Virus record (IMG/VR): IMGVR_UViG_3300022929_000222
Location: 1-23,223 of that record
Length of the DNA stretch: 23,223 nt
DNA from: a virus
Direction: 5' to 3' (one strand)
Shown: piece after piece, positions 6,446 to 15,700 of the stretch
Numbering within the stretch: the first letter of the stretch is position 1
Layout of the letters: each line of letters opens with the position of its first letter
Notes under the pieces: generated by a model
What the model was told of the DNA's origin: nothing
Databases searched by the model: none
The model's input: the letters and a program-made list of their open reading frames with translations, nothing else
Made by a program: the position numbers and the translations under genes

Positions 6446-6453
6446 AATAAATA
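6446..6453 (+). promoter_or_regulatory. Late-promoter-like octamer AATAAATA for the baseplate operon
   Basis: AATAAATA lies 37 bases upstream of the gp48 ATG, with a GAGGA ribosome-binding site (6474-6478) between them. It is the only good late-promoter match before a 16.7-kb run of co-oriented baseplate genes and faces away from the gp55 promoter motif. Confidence 0.6.
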
Positions 6454-6490
6454 GAGTAAAGTAATCAAAAGATGAGGAAATATTACCAAA

Positions 6491-7642
6491 ATGGCATTAT
6501 CAGTTAATCCGGTATCGCAGTTAGTACAAAAAGTGGATTCAGAAGTCAGTGCTGCACTAGAAGCAGTAGAGACAGGCGTGCCTAAAATAGGCAACGCTTT
6601 AGAAAAAGCAAAACTAGATGCTAAACTAGCTCAACTAGGCGGAGACCTAGGTAGTGGTCTCAACATGGCCACAGCAACTGGCAGCGAACTTTTAGAAAAT
6701 GTTACTACTGGAATGGGTAGTGTTGTCAATAATAATCTTGGAGGAGGACTGCCAGATAATCTTGCAGGAATAGATGGAGCAGCAGAGGCTGTAGGTAATT
6801 TTGGAAGTCTTGTAGGCGATACTGTAAAAGACTTTGGAAACGCTGGTGTTGGTAATGAAATAAGTTCACTTGCAAGTAAATTTACAGGAGGCAATCTAGC
6901 AGGCGGTGCCCAAGCAATAGCAGGTAAAATTGCAGAGGCTGCAGGTGCACTGAATGATTTTTTAAGTTTGAAACGTGGTGCTGGTCTTCCTAAGGGAGGA
7001 GAATTGTTCCAGACGTCAGGTGCAGGCATAGAAGTCTTGCCACAGACAGGGGCAGATTGGAGAGTAAGAATTGCATGTGATTGGAGTTTGTTTCCAGGTA
7101 ATCCACAGTTTGAATTATTACAAAAGTCTCAAGGCGCTGTATTTCCTATTTTACCTGATATTACTTTTTCAACAAAAGCAAATTATACACAAATTGATCC
7201 TATACATAATAACTATCCCTTCCAAGCCTATAAAAATTCACAGATTGATGAAATAATGATTTCTGGTACGTTTATAGTAGAAGATGAAACTCAAGCAGCA
7301 TACTGGATAGCAATGACAACTTTCTTTAAGACAATGACAAAAATGTTTTTCGGTCAAGGTGCAAATGTAGGTGCACCACCGCCAGTATGTAGATTAACAG
7401 GTTATGGTGCAAGTGTATTTGATAACGTTCCTGTTGTTGTTAAGTCTTTCTCAGTTGACCTAAGCAGTGATGTGCAATACAAACGTTGTAATGCTTTTGG
7501 AACAAATACTTGGGTACCAATTGAAAGTTCCGTTAATGTAACTGTACAACCAGTTTACAACAGAAGAAATTTAAGGCAGTTTAGTTTAACAGATTATGCC
7601 AAAGGCAATCTAAAGACACCGTCAGGTAAAGGTTACTTATAA
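6491..7642 (+). CDS. gp48: Baseplate tail-tube cap protein gp48
   Basis: 383 residues. In T4, gp48 sits on the baseplate hub and starts tail-tube assembly. The N-terminal half (about residues 1-175) is Ala/Gly/Leu-rich with few aromatic residues and looks helical or flexible. The C-terminal half is the conserved core: W-R-V-R-I near residue 192; F-P-I-L-P; Y-P-F-Q-A-Y-K-N-S-Q; a Y-W-I-A-M-T-T-F-F-K-T-M-T-K-M helix; then P-P-P-V-C-R-L-T-G-Y-G and N-V-P-V-V-V-K-S-F. This core is the type annotated as gp48 in marine T4-like phages; I see little direct likeness to T4 gp48 itself. The length is similar (T4 about 364). The stop overlaps the next start as TAATG. First gene of the late operon. Confidence 0.8.
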   Translation: MALSVNPVSQLVQKVDSEVSAALEAVETGVPKIGNALEKAKLDAKLAQLGGDLGSGLNMATATGSELLENVTTGMGSVVNNNLGGGLPDNLAGIDGAAEAVGNFGSLVGDTVKDFGNAGVGNEISSLASKFTGGNLAGGAQAIAGKIAEAAGALNDFLSLKRGAGLPKGGELFQTSGAGIEVLPQTGADWRVRIACDWSLFPGNPQFELLQKSQGAVFPILPDITFSTKANYTQIDPIHNNYPFQAYKNSQIDEIMISGTFIVEDETQAAYWIAMTTFFKTMTKMFFGQGANVGAPPPVCRLTGYGASVFDNVPVVVKSFSVDLSSDVQYKRCNAFGTNTWVPIESSVNVTVQPVYNRRNLRQFSLTDYAKGNLKTPSGKGYL

Positions 7643-7941
7643 TGGCTACGTATTCACAAGCATCACCGTATTCAGCAACAAGACAAAATAACTTGTACCT
7701 TGAATTGTTAAGCATCAGACCTGTACCAGCAGAGCAGGATGATTACTTATATACTATAGAAAATCAATATAACAGACGTCCTGATCTATTAGCATATGAT
7801 TTGTATGGCGATTCTAAACTATGGTGGGTATTTGTGCAAAGAAACATGGAAACAATAAAAGATCCTATATACGACTTTGTTGTAGGAACAAAAATTTATA
7901 TACCTAAAGAGTCTAACCTCAAAAGATATTTAGGAGTTTAA
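7642..7941 (+). CDS. gp53: Baseplate wedge protein gp53 (short form)
   Basis: 99 residues, starting in the TAATG overlap with gp48. In T4, gp53 is the wedge subunit that ties neighbouring wedges together around the hub. The conserved core is visible: N42-Q-Y-N-R-R-P-D-L-L-A-Y, then Y-G-D-S-K-L-W-W-V-F-V-Q-R-N (about residues 54-69). A LysM-like end follows (about 70-95) with F-V-V-G-T-K-I-Y-I-P. It is about half the length of T4 gp53 (196 residues), yet start, stop and both conserved blocks are intact, so it looks like a natural compact form. One base separates its stop from the next ATG, and AGGAG at 7932-7936 serves that gene. Confidence 0.87.
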   Translation: MATYSQASPYSATRQNNLYLELLSIRPVPAEQDDYLYTIENQYNRRPDLLAYDLYGDSKLWWVFVQRNMETIKDPIYDFVVGTKIYIPKESNLKRYLGV

Positions 7942-7942
7942 A

Positions 7943-10504
7943 ATGGCTGACTTGGAAGAGTACAGGATTCAGTCAAATGGCAGTGCAGCAAATGTCAACA
8001 TCACTGATGAGGTTAAACAGCAGCCTTATATCACTACAAGAATTAATGGAAAAGACGCTAAGGTTTACGGAACACAGCAACAGTTAGACGATTATAAAAA
8101 TAAAAAACCAGACGGCACATCAAAAATTGCTTTTAAGACCGATACCTCAGTAAGAGAAGTAGATGTTCAAAAAATTGTTGACGAAACAAGAGCGGTACTT
8201 AATATAGATAAGCCCGTTAAAAATGCATCAGAATCTGCATCAGATGGTAGAGATGCACAAGGCACCGTAGAGAAACCGTATAGTTCTCCGTCCGGAAATA
8301 ATTTAGGTAGTACATTTCCAAATCCATTAGCAGATTTTGCATCAATAAATCATTTGTGGACCATGGCTGTACTTACACCAAAGCAATTTAATAATCCTAA
8401 CTTGTATAGAAACTCGGTAGGACTAGGATTTGCGTCACAGAGCTATGATGTTTCTAGCACTGTAACAAGACAAAATCAATCTGGTAGTTTTGAAGATACT
8501 AGAACTGCTACATTACAGTCAAGCATTGTTTTTAGTAGTGCTGGTAGAGCAGATGCAGAAAGAGTAAACACCAAGTACGGAAAACCTGAATATTTTGTAG
8601 ATAATTTTCAAATGACATCTATAATTGCAGCAACACCGATGACAGGAAATCAAAATGCAATTAACTTCACATTTGATATACTTGAACCTTTTTCAATGGG
8701 ATTATTTTTGCAAAGTTTACAGAATGCAGCAATTAAAGCAGGTTACGTAAATTATTTAGATTCGCCATTCTTGCTTAAACTTGATATGATAGGATTTGAT
8801 GAAAGTGCAAAAATTAAGAAAACAATTAAACCTAAATACTTTATTTTAAAATTAAAAAAAGTTACCTTTACAGTTGATGAAACAGGAAGCAAGTATGCAG
8901 TTGAAGCATATCCTTATAACCATCAAGGCTTTTCAGATACAGTGGATACAGCATTCACTGACATTAACATAAGCGTAACAACAGATACAGGGTCTGACGC
9001 AGATTCTAATGCAGATGAAAAAGGCACAGTGAGAGATTTATTAGCAACTGGTAAAAATAGTTTGGTCGCTTTACTAAACAAAAATGAAGAACTTAATGTC
9101 AAACAGGGAAGATATGATATAAAAGATCGATATGAAATACATTTTCCTGAAAAGTCCAATCAACGATTTACAAAAAACGATCAGTTCAGTAATGATGCAA
9201 ATGCAAGTGCAAGTTTCAGTCCTGCAGGATCTGGACAAAAAACTGTAGGCGGAACAGATGTAGATTCTACTACAAGTAAAGACATTGGTAATAATCCTAT
9301 TTCTAAATCTAAATTTGGATTTGATGTTAGAAAGGGAGGTAACTTTCCTTTCAAAACTGACAAAGATGTAGTTGACGAAGAAACAGGCCGTGTCAAAAGA
9401 GGCATCATGCAAATAGACGAATCTGCAAGATCATTTCATTTTACACAGAAACAAAAATTAACAGATATCATAACACAAGTTATTCTAAGTTCGACTTGGG
9501 CTAAAGAAACAACACAAAAGGCTACAAAAGCAGACGGTATGGTAGATTGGTTCAAGATTGATACACAAATAGAATTCCTAGATTATGATGCATCTATTGG
9601 AGATTTTGCAAAAAAATATGTTTATAGAGTTGTGCCTTTTAAAGTTCATTCTAGTATTTTTAGCAATCCGAATGCAATACCCGTTGGATATGACACTTTA
9701 GAAAAACAAATTCAAAAAAAATATGAATATATCTATTCAGGACAGAATACAGAAATTTTAAGTTTTGATATAGAAATAAATTATCTATTTTACAGCGGAG
9801 CAAATCCACAATCAGAAACAAAAACCAAAGACGAACAAAATAGAGATAATAAAGGTCCTGGCGAAAACAAACCTTTAGAAACAAAACAAAGTAAAGGTAA
9901 TGAACCTAAAGCGCAGGCTGCTAACCTAGGTAAAAGTAAAGTTAAGAAAAATCCAGATCTATTTAATACACTAAGAGGCGGTTCAGGTGACATAGGTGTA
10001 GAACAAAAAATTGCTGAAAGTTTTCATGATGCTTTTATCAATGTTACAAGTTCAGATTTAGTAAGGATTAGTTTTACAATCATGGGCGATACCTATTACT
10101 TGGTTGATAGTGGTCTAAGTAATTATTTTGCCGCACAAGGTTCATCTACACAAATTACAGAAGACGGCACAATGAATTACGAAAGTAACGATGTTTACAT
10201 ATACTTGACATTTAGAACTCCTGCAGATATTAATGAAAAAACTGGAGGATTTGAATTTGATGAAGGAGTAAGTCCTTTCAGCGGAATTTACAGAGTAATT
10301 AAAGTTATTAGTAAATTTGAAGGCGGAACATTTAAACAGGATCTTGAATGTGTAAGAATGCAGGCACAGCCAACAGACTTTGATGGAGAAAAATTATCTA
10401 CAGATAAAAAAGGTTCAACTGTTGAAGTGCTTGGCGAAAGCAAAGAAATTACAAATAGTAGTGAAGAGCAAGGCATTTATGACGATATTGGAGCAGACAT
10501 TTAA
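7943..10504 (+). CDS. Large virion structural protein, probable baseplate hub component
   Basis: 853 residues with a clear ribosome site (AGGAG, six-base spacing). It lies between gp53 and gp5, where marine T4-like phages carry a large structural protein. The N-terminus (1-115) is polar and charged. A first folded region (about 120-345) is beta-rich with F-T-F-D-I-L-E-P-F-S-M-G and K-L-K-K-V-T-F-T-V-D segments of tube/hub character. A Ser/Asp/Gly-rich linker spans about 350-460. A second folded region (about 475-625) follows, then a Lys/Gln/Asn/Glu-rich linker (about 632-675), and a third beta-rich region (about 675-825) ends in an acidic tail. A gp27-like partner for the gp5 spike is a reasonable inference, since no other gp27 candidate lies here, but I cannot prove it by motif. 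The stop overlaps gp5 as TAATG. Confidence 0.72.
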   Translation: MADLEEYRIQSNGSAANVNITDEVKQQPYITTRINGKDAKVYGTQQQLDDYKNKKPDGTSKIAFKTDTSVREVDVQKIVDETRAVLNIDKPVKNASESASDGRDAQGTVEKPYSSPSGNNLGSTFPNPLADFASINHLWTMAVLTPKQFNNPNLYRNSVGLGFASQSYDVSSTVTRQNQSGSFEDTRTATLQSSIVFSSAGRADAERVNTKYGKPEYFVDNFQMTSIIAATPMTGNQNAINFTFDILEPFSMGLFLQSLQNAAIKAGYVNYLDSPFLLKLDMIGFDESAKIKKTIKPKYFILKLKKVTFTVDETGSKYAVEAYPYNHQGFSDTVDTAFTDINISVTTDTGSDADSNADEKGTVRDLLATGKNSLVALLNKNEELNVKQGRYDIKDRYEIHFPEKSNQRFTKNDQFSNDANASASFSPAGSGQKTVGGTDVDSTTSKDIGNNPISKSKFGFDVRKGGNFPFKTDKDVVDEETGRVKRGIMQIDESARSFHFTQKQKLTDIITQVILSSTWAKETTQKATKADGMVDWFKIDTQIEFLDYDASIGDFAKKYVYRVVPFKVHSSIFSNPNAIPVGYDTLEKQIQKKYEYIYSGQNTEILSFDIEINYLFYSGANPQSETKTKDEQNRDNKGPGENKPLETKQSKGNEPKAQAANLGKSKVKKNPDLFNTLRGGSGDIGVEQKIAESFHDAFINVTSSDLVRISFTIMGDTYYLVDSGLSNYFAAQGSSTQITEDGTMNYESNDVYIYLTFRTPADINEKTGGFEFDEGVSPFSGIYRVIKVISKFEGGTFKQDLECVRMQAQPTDFDGEKLSTDKKGSTVEVLGESKEITNSSEEQGIYDDIGADI

Positions 10505-12297
10505 TGGCAATACAAAGAAGAAAACCTGCCGGTGAAACACGCGGTGTAAATTTAGGATCAGGAGTTTACCTTGCAAAAGTTGTGAGTGTAATGGATCCTT
10601 CATTTAACGGTCGACTGCGTGTGACTTTATTAAAATCACAAGGTAATGACATAGGCGCTGACAACCAAACTTACACCGTTAATTACGCATCGCCTTTCTT
10701 TGGATATACTCCTTTTCCGGCAATGGGCAAAAACAACGAAGACTTTAACGATACACAAAAATCATATGGAATGTGGTTTGTTCCACCTGATGTAGGTGTC
10801 ACTGTTATGTGTGTATTTGTTGACGGCAATCCAGGAGAAGGTTATTGGTTTGCTTGCCTACCACCAAACTTTGCCAACAACATGGTTCCGGCAATAGCAG
10901 GTTCTACCGAAGTAGCGTTAACTGATGCAGATAAGAAAAAGTTTGATACTAAACAGCCACTTCCAGTAGGAGAAATTAATAAAAGATTTAATCAAGAAGC
11001 AGCAGAAAAAGATCCAGATAAAATTAAAAAACCTGTTCATCCTATAGCAGATAGATTTCTTGAACAAGGAACACTCGAAGATGATGTTAGAGGCGTAACA
11101 ACAACTTCGGCAAGAAGACAAACACCAAATGCTGCCTTTGGTATTTCTACTCCAGGTCCGTTAGATTGGAGAGACGGAAGCAAAAGAATGACCACAGGAC
11201 CTACCGACAATCAATCACTTACTCCTGTTGCAGTAAGTAGGCTAGGCGGCACACAATTTGTCATGGACGACGGTGACGATAGATATGTTAGGCAGACCAC
11301 AGCAGACAAAGGACCTGTCAAATATATTGATGTGATTGAGAAAAGATTTGCTGATGCAGAAAATGCACCAACTAATGAAAAAGGCGAGCCAACTGTACCT
11401 TACAATGAATATGCTAGAATAAGAACAAGAACCGGACACCAACTTCTTTTACATAATTCAGAAGATTTAATTTACATAGGAAACAGTAAAGGCACAGCAT
11501 GGGTAGAATTAACTTCTAATGGTAAAATAGATATCTATGCAGCAGACAGTATAAGTGTACACACAGAAAACGATTTGAATATAAAAGCAGACAGAGACGT
11601 TAATATTGAAGCAGGAAGAAATATAAACATGAAAGCCACTGCCGAATATGTTTCTGACAAAGAATTGCATAGAAGGGACGAAGAAGGAAATCCTATACCT
11701 AAAATACAAGATGGTAACGAATACGAAGCAGGTAGAATTCAAATAGAAAGTGCATTCAATACTAACATATTGATAGGTGCAAATGGTAAGATAGAAACTA
11801 GAACTTATAAAAATAAAGATGATGTAGATGTAAATGGCTCACTAGATATTAGTGTAGTAGGATCGACTAAAATTTCTACAGGTTACGGAGTAGTTGCACC
11901 TCATGATTTTGAACTTAAAGTATTTGGTGATACACTTGTTAAAACAACTGGTAACTTAGATTTAAATACAGATGGAAATAATGCTTACACAGCAGGCGGA
12001 ACTACTGATATTTTAAGTGGCGGCAACCATACTGAGACAGCAGCAGAAATTCATATGAACGGACCAGAGGCTAGACAAGCAGAAGAGGCTAGACAAGCAG
12101 CAACTATTGCAGCATTACATCTTCATACAACTTTGTTTACAAATCCAGATGTTGGATGGCCTAAATTGAAGTATAATGATGGAACTATTAAAACAATTAT
12201 GAAACGTGTACCAATGCATGAACCTTGGCCGTTACATGAAAATAATTCACCTGCGTTACAAAATGTAACATTTACAGACAGGGAACTTGAGGAGTAG
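10504..12297 (+). CDS. gp5: Baseplate hub/spike protein gp5, no visible lysozyme domain
   Basis: 597 residues, starting in a TAATG overlap with GGAG ten bases upstream. In T4, gp5 is the central spike that punctures the outer membrane. Residues about 20-125 form the OB-fold: V-Y-L-A-K-V, F-N-G-R-L-R-V and a G-V-T-V-M-C-V-F-V-D-G-N-P-G-E-G-Y-W block. A polar linker spans about 130-240. A VgrG-like segment (about 245-330) includes L-G-G-T-Q-F-V-M-D-D-G-D and R-T-G-H-Q-L-L-L-H. It is followed by a repetitive triple-beta-helix region with I-D-I-Y-A, D-L-N-I-K-A, D-V-N-I-E-A and N-I-N-M-K-A repeats. The C-terminus has a helix with a duplicated E-A-R-Q-A and an H-E-P-W-P-L-H-E-N motif. The T4 lysozyme insert between OB-fold and helix is not recognisable. 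Similar length to T4 gp5 (575) comes from the longer linker and helix. Confidence 0.9.
   Translation: MAIQRRKPAGETRGVNLGSGVYLAKVVSVMDPSFNGRLRVTLLKSQGNDIGADNQTYTVNYASPFFGYTPFPAMGKNNEDFNDTQKSYGMWFVPPDVGVTVMCVFVDGNPGEGYWFACLPPNFANNMVPAIAGSTEVALTDADKKKFDTKQPLPVGEINKRFNQEAAEKDPDKIKKPVHPIADRFLEQGTLEDDVRGVTTTSARRQTPNAAFGISTPGPLDWRDGSKRMTTGPTDNQSLTPVAVSRLGGTQFVMDDGDDRYVRQTTADKGPVKYIDVIEKRFADAENAPTNEKGEPTVPYNEYARIRTRTGHQLLLHNSEDLIYIGNSKGTAWVELTSNGKIDIYAADSISVHTENDLNIKADRDVNIEAGRNINMKATAEYVSDKELHRRDEEGNPIPKIQDGNEYEAGRIQIESAFNTNILIGANGKIETRTYKNKDDVDVNGSLDISVVGSTKISTGYGVVAPHDFELKVFGDTLVKTTGNLDLNTDGNNAYTAGGTTDILSGGNHTETAAEIHMNGPEARQAEEARQAATIAALHLHTTLFTNPDVGWPKLKYNDGTIKTIMKRVPMHEPWPLHENNSPALQNVTFTDRELEE
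12066..12100 (+). repeat. 17-bp direct repeat in gp5
   Basis: Two identical 17-base copies (12066-12082 and 12084-12100) with an 18-base period encode the repeated E-A-R-Q-A(-E) heptad-like unit near the gp5 C-terminus. A small, recent in-frame duplication. Confidence 0.85.
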
Positions 12298-12300
12298 TAT

Positions 12301-12738
12301 ATGAAAAAGATATACAATCAAAAATCGGTAGCAGTCAACCAGGCCAGTGTTGGTAGTCAGGGAGCAAATACTTTTACATATAGAGGTTTTTCTTCAAAAA
12401 ACAAAAAAAGTGGATTCAAATTGTATGATATTGATTTGGTAAAACAAGATATTATCAATCATTTCTATATAAGGAAAGGTGAGAAACTAGAAAATCCTAC
12501 TTTTGGCACAATAATATGGGATATGTTGTTTGAACAGTTTACTGAAGAAGTCAAAACCCTAATTGCTAATGACGTTGAAACTATCATAAACTATGATCCT
12601 AGAGTGGTAGTACAGAGTGTCACTGTAGATAGCACAGAGCAGGGCATAAGGATTGAAGCAGATGTAGTATATGTTCCCTTTAATGTTACTGAAAGAATGC
12701 GGTTTAATTTCGACAGAAACAACTCGGTTATAAACTAA
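12301..12738 (+). CDS. gp25: Baseplate wedge protein gp25
   Basis: 145 residues, ATG six bases after a GAGGAG ribosome site that ends at the gp5 stop. gp25 belongs to the GPW/gp25 family and forms, with gp6 and gp53, the conserved core bundle of contractile-injection baseplates that links wedge to sheath. Signature elements seen: the family motif R58-K-G-E-K-L-E-N-P-T-F-G-T with its E-x-x-x-x-x-P-x-F-G pattern, a following helix I-W-D-M-L-F-E-Q, and a C-terminal beta pair ending in F-N-V-T-E-R-M-R-F-N-F. Length is near T4 gp25 (132). An N-terminal polar tail of about 30 residues is extra. Followed by a 45-base gap before gp6. Confidence 0.93.
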   Translation: MKKIYNQKSVAVNQASVGSQGANTFTYRGFSSKNKKSGFKLYDIDLVKQDIINHFYIRKGEKLENPTFGTIIWDMLFEQFTEEVKTLIANDVETIINYDPRVVVQSVTVDSTEQGIRIEADVVYVPFNVTERMRFNFDRNNSVIN

Positions 12739-12754
12739 GCAGTTAATTACAAGG

Positions 12755-12762
12755 GCTAAATA
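12755..12762 (+). promoter_or_regulatory. Weak late-promoter-like site before gp6
   Basis: GCTAAATA matches six of eight positions of TATAAATA in the only sizeable gap (45 bases) of the late operon, 21 bases before the gp6 ATG. It could add internal transcription of gp6 and the giant gene. AGGA at 12770-12773 is the likely gp6 ribosome site. Confidence 0.3.
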
Positions 12763-12783
12763 TTACGATAGGATAATACTTTA

Positions 12784-15700
12784 ATGAGCACAACGTCAAG
12801 ACAAAACAATTTAATACTTAATCAAGACTGGACACGCATCTATCAAACGTTTAGAAATGCGGATTTCAAGTCCTATGATTTTGAAAATATACGCCGAGTT
12901 ATTATCTCGTATCTACGTGAAAATTATCCAGAAGATTTCAATGATTATATTGAAAGTTCTGAATATATGGCTCTAGTTGATGCTGTTGCATTTCTAGGTC
13001 AAAGTATTAGTTTCAGACTAGATCTAGCAAGTAGAGAGAATTTTCTAGAACTAGCAGAACGTAAAGAAAGTGTGCTTAGAATAGCAAGAATGCTTTCTTA
13101 CAATGCTAAAAGAAATATTGGTGCAACTGGACTTTTAAAATTTAATTCTATAAGCACATCAGAAAATATTATAGATAGTAATGGTAGGAATTTAGCACAG
13201 CAGACTGTAAAATGGAATGATCCTACAAATACAAACTGGGCGGAACAATTTATTTTAGTTCTTAATGCTGCTATGGCAGACAACACAGAATTTGGAAGAA
13301 GCCAAGGTGCCGCCAACATACAAGGAATACCTACTGAGCAATATAGATTTAGAACTACATCTAATGACGTGCCTTTATTCAATTTTACTAAAAGTGTTGC
13401 TGGCAGAAATATGGCTTTTGAAATAGTAAGCACAACTTTTAAAGATCAAGAAATTGTATACGAAGAAGCACCTACACCTGGAAACCAATTAGGATTTTTG
13501 TATAGACAAGACGGCAAAGGTAGTGCAAGTGCAAACACAGGATTCTTCTTACAGTTTAAGCAAGGTAGTTTAGAGTTTGCAGACTTTAGTATAGATACAC
13601 CTACTACAAATGAAACCATTGCAATTGAAACAGATAACATTAACAATGATGATTTGTGGTTGTTTGGCTTAAACAGTTTAGGCGGTCAGGAACAAGAGTG
13701 GACTAAGGTTAATAATCTAACAGGAAATAATATTGCTTATAATAGTATTGTTGGTAACATAAAAAATATATTTTCAGTTTCAACGCAACCTAATGATAAA
13801 GTCAATCTAGTATTTGCTGATGGCACATATGGAAATTTACCACAAGGATCATTTAGAACATATTACAGAGTAAGTAACGGACTTGAATATTCTATTGCCC
13901 CTAATGATATGAAAGGAATATCAATAGATATTAACTATGTAAATAAGTCTGGCATAGCACATACATTAACAGTAAATTTAGGATTACAATATACAGTAAA
14001 CAACGCAGCAGCAACTGAAAGCACAGATACAATACGACAAAATGCTCCTGCACTTTATTATACACAAAACAGAATGGTAACAGGAGAAGATTATAATCTT
14101 GCTCCATTAGCCAGTTCTCAGAATATTTTAAAAATAAAAGCAGTCAATAGAACTTCAAGCGGTATTAGTAGAAACTACGACATAGTAGACGCTAGTGGAA
14201 AGTATAGTGCTGTAAATGTTTTTGCAGACGATGGGTACATCTATAAACAAGAATCAGAAAGAAGTTTATTTTTAAAATTCACAAGTAAGACTGAAATAAT
14301 TAATTTCTTAAGAAACAATATTGAAGGTGCATTTACTGACAAAGACTTATACAATTTTTATATTACAAAATATGAAAGGGTTGCGTTTAGTGAACAAACA
14401 ACAGTTTGGACCAGTATAACAAATGATTTAAACAGTGGTACAGGTTATTTTACAAACACTATTGACAATAGTTTACTTAAAGTAGGAACCTATTCAACAA
14501 GCAGTTTAAAATTCTTAACAGTTGGTTCAGCAATTAAATTTACTGCACCAGACGGTTATCATTTTATGACAAACCAAAACAATAAGTTAATGATGGGAGA
14601 ACCAGATCATACAGGAAGCTCAAAATATGTATGGGCTAAAGTACAATCAATTGTAGGTGATGGAACAAATGCTGATAGAGGAGCATTAGCAAACGGTCTA
14701 GGACCTATAACATTTAATGAGAATATTCCAGAAGGAGCAATAGCAACTGCCATTGTGCCTAAATTTGTAAATGATTTAGATGTAGCATTAGAGACAGAAA
14801 TTACAAATCTAATGTTTGCTAATTTAAATTTTGGTTTACGATACGATACTGCTGATACTTCATGGAAGATTATACAAAATCAAAATTTAGATTTGGTAAA
14901 CAACTTCAGTTTAGGTAAAGCAGGCGATACAACAAGTGAAAATTTAGATGCATCTTGGTTGTTTGCATTTGTTAAAGATAACGATCAATACGTAATAAGA
15001 ATTAGAACACTCAATTACATATTCGGTAGTGTTCAACAAAATAGATTTTATTTTGACAAAAATGAAATTGCATACAATAATTTGACAGGTAGAATTGCAA
15101 AAGATACAGTTAATGTTTTAGGAATTAACAGTCAGACTAATAGTTCTACAGCGTTAGGTAGAGATTACAAGTTTGAAATTACTGATACTATAGAATTTGA
15201 TGATGGATACGAAAGTGCTAAAGAAATTAAACTAAGTTTTAGTGATACTGACAACGACGGTGTTGTTGATGATCCAGATTCATTTATACAGGTGGCAGGC
15301 GCAGATGTAGAAGCAAATTACTTGTTTTTTGTGAAAACAATAGATGAGTATGGAACTAATATTCTTAATCTTTTTGATAATACAAACGATGCAATTATTA
15401 TTAGAAATAAAGAATCAGATGTAAATGTAAATGACTTCGATAATAATCAATTAATTTATTTTAGTGATGTTGCAGAAGATGTTGTCAAAAGAGTTAATAA
15501 AACAACAAATACTCTTGACTTAGACAGTTCCTATGTTGCATACGTTGGAAGAAGAAATTTAAAATTCCAATACACACATTCTGCTAGTGAAAATAGAAGG
15601 ATAGATCCTAGTGTAACTAACATTGTAGACCTATACCTGTTAACTAAGAACTATGATATTGCATATAGAAATTATCTAGCAGGTGCAACTGCTGAGCCTG

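Noticed and set aside
6397-6594. Longer gp55 with a start at 6594
   Set aside because: It would overlap the gp48 coding region by about 100 bases and lacks a ribosome site; the ATG at 6396 has AGGAG upstream and matches the T4 gp55 N-terminus.
7943-10504. Split of the 853-residue protein into separate gp27 and gp29 equivalents
   Set aside because: The frame is continuous with no internal stop or restart signal, and its low-complexity linkers join folded regions in one protein.
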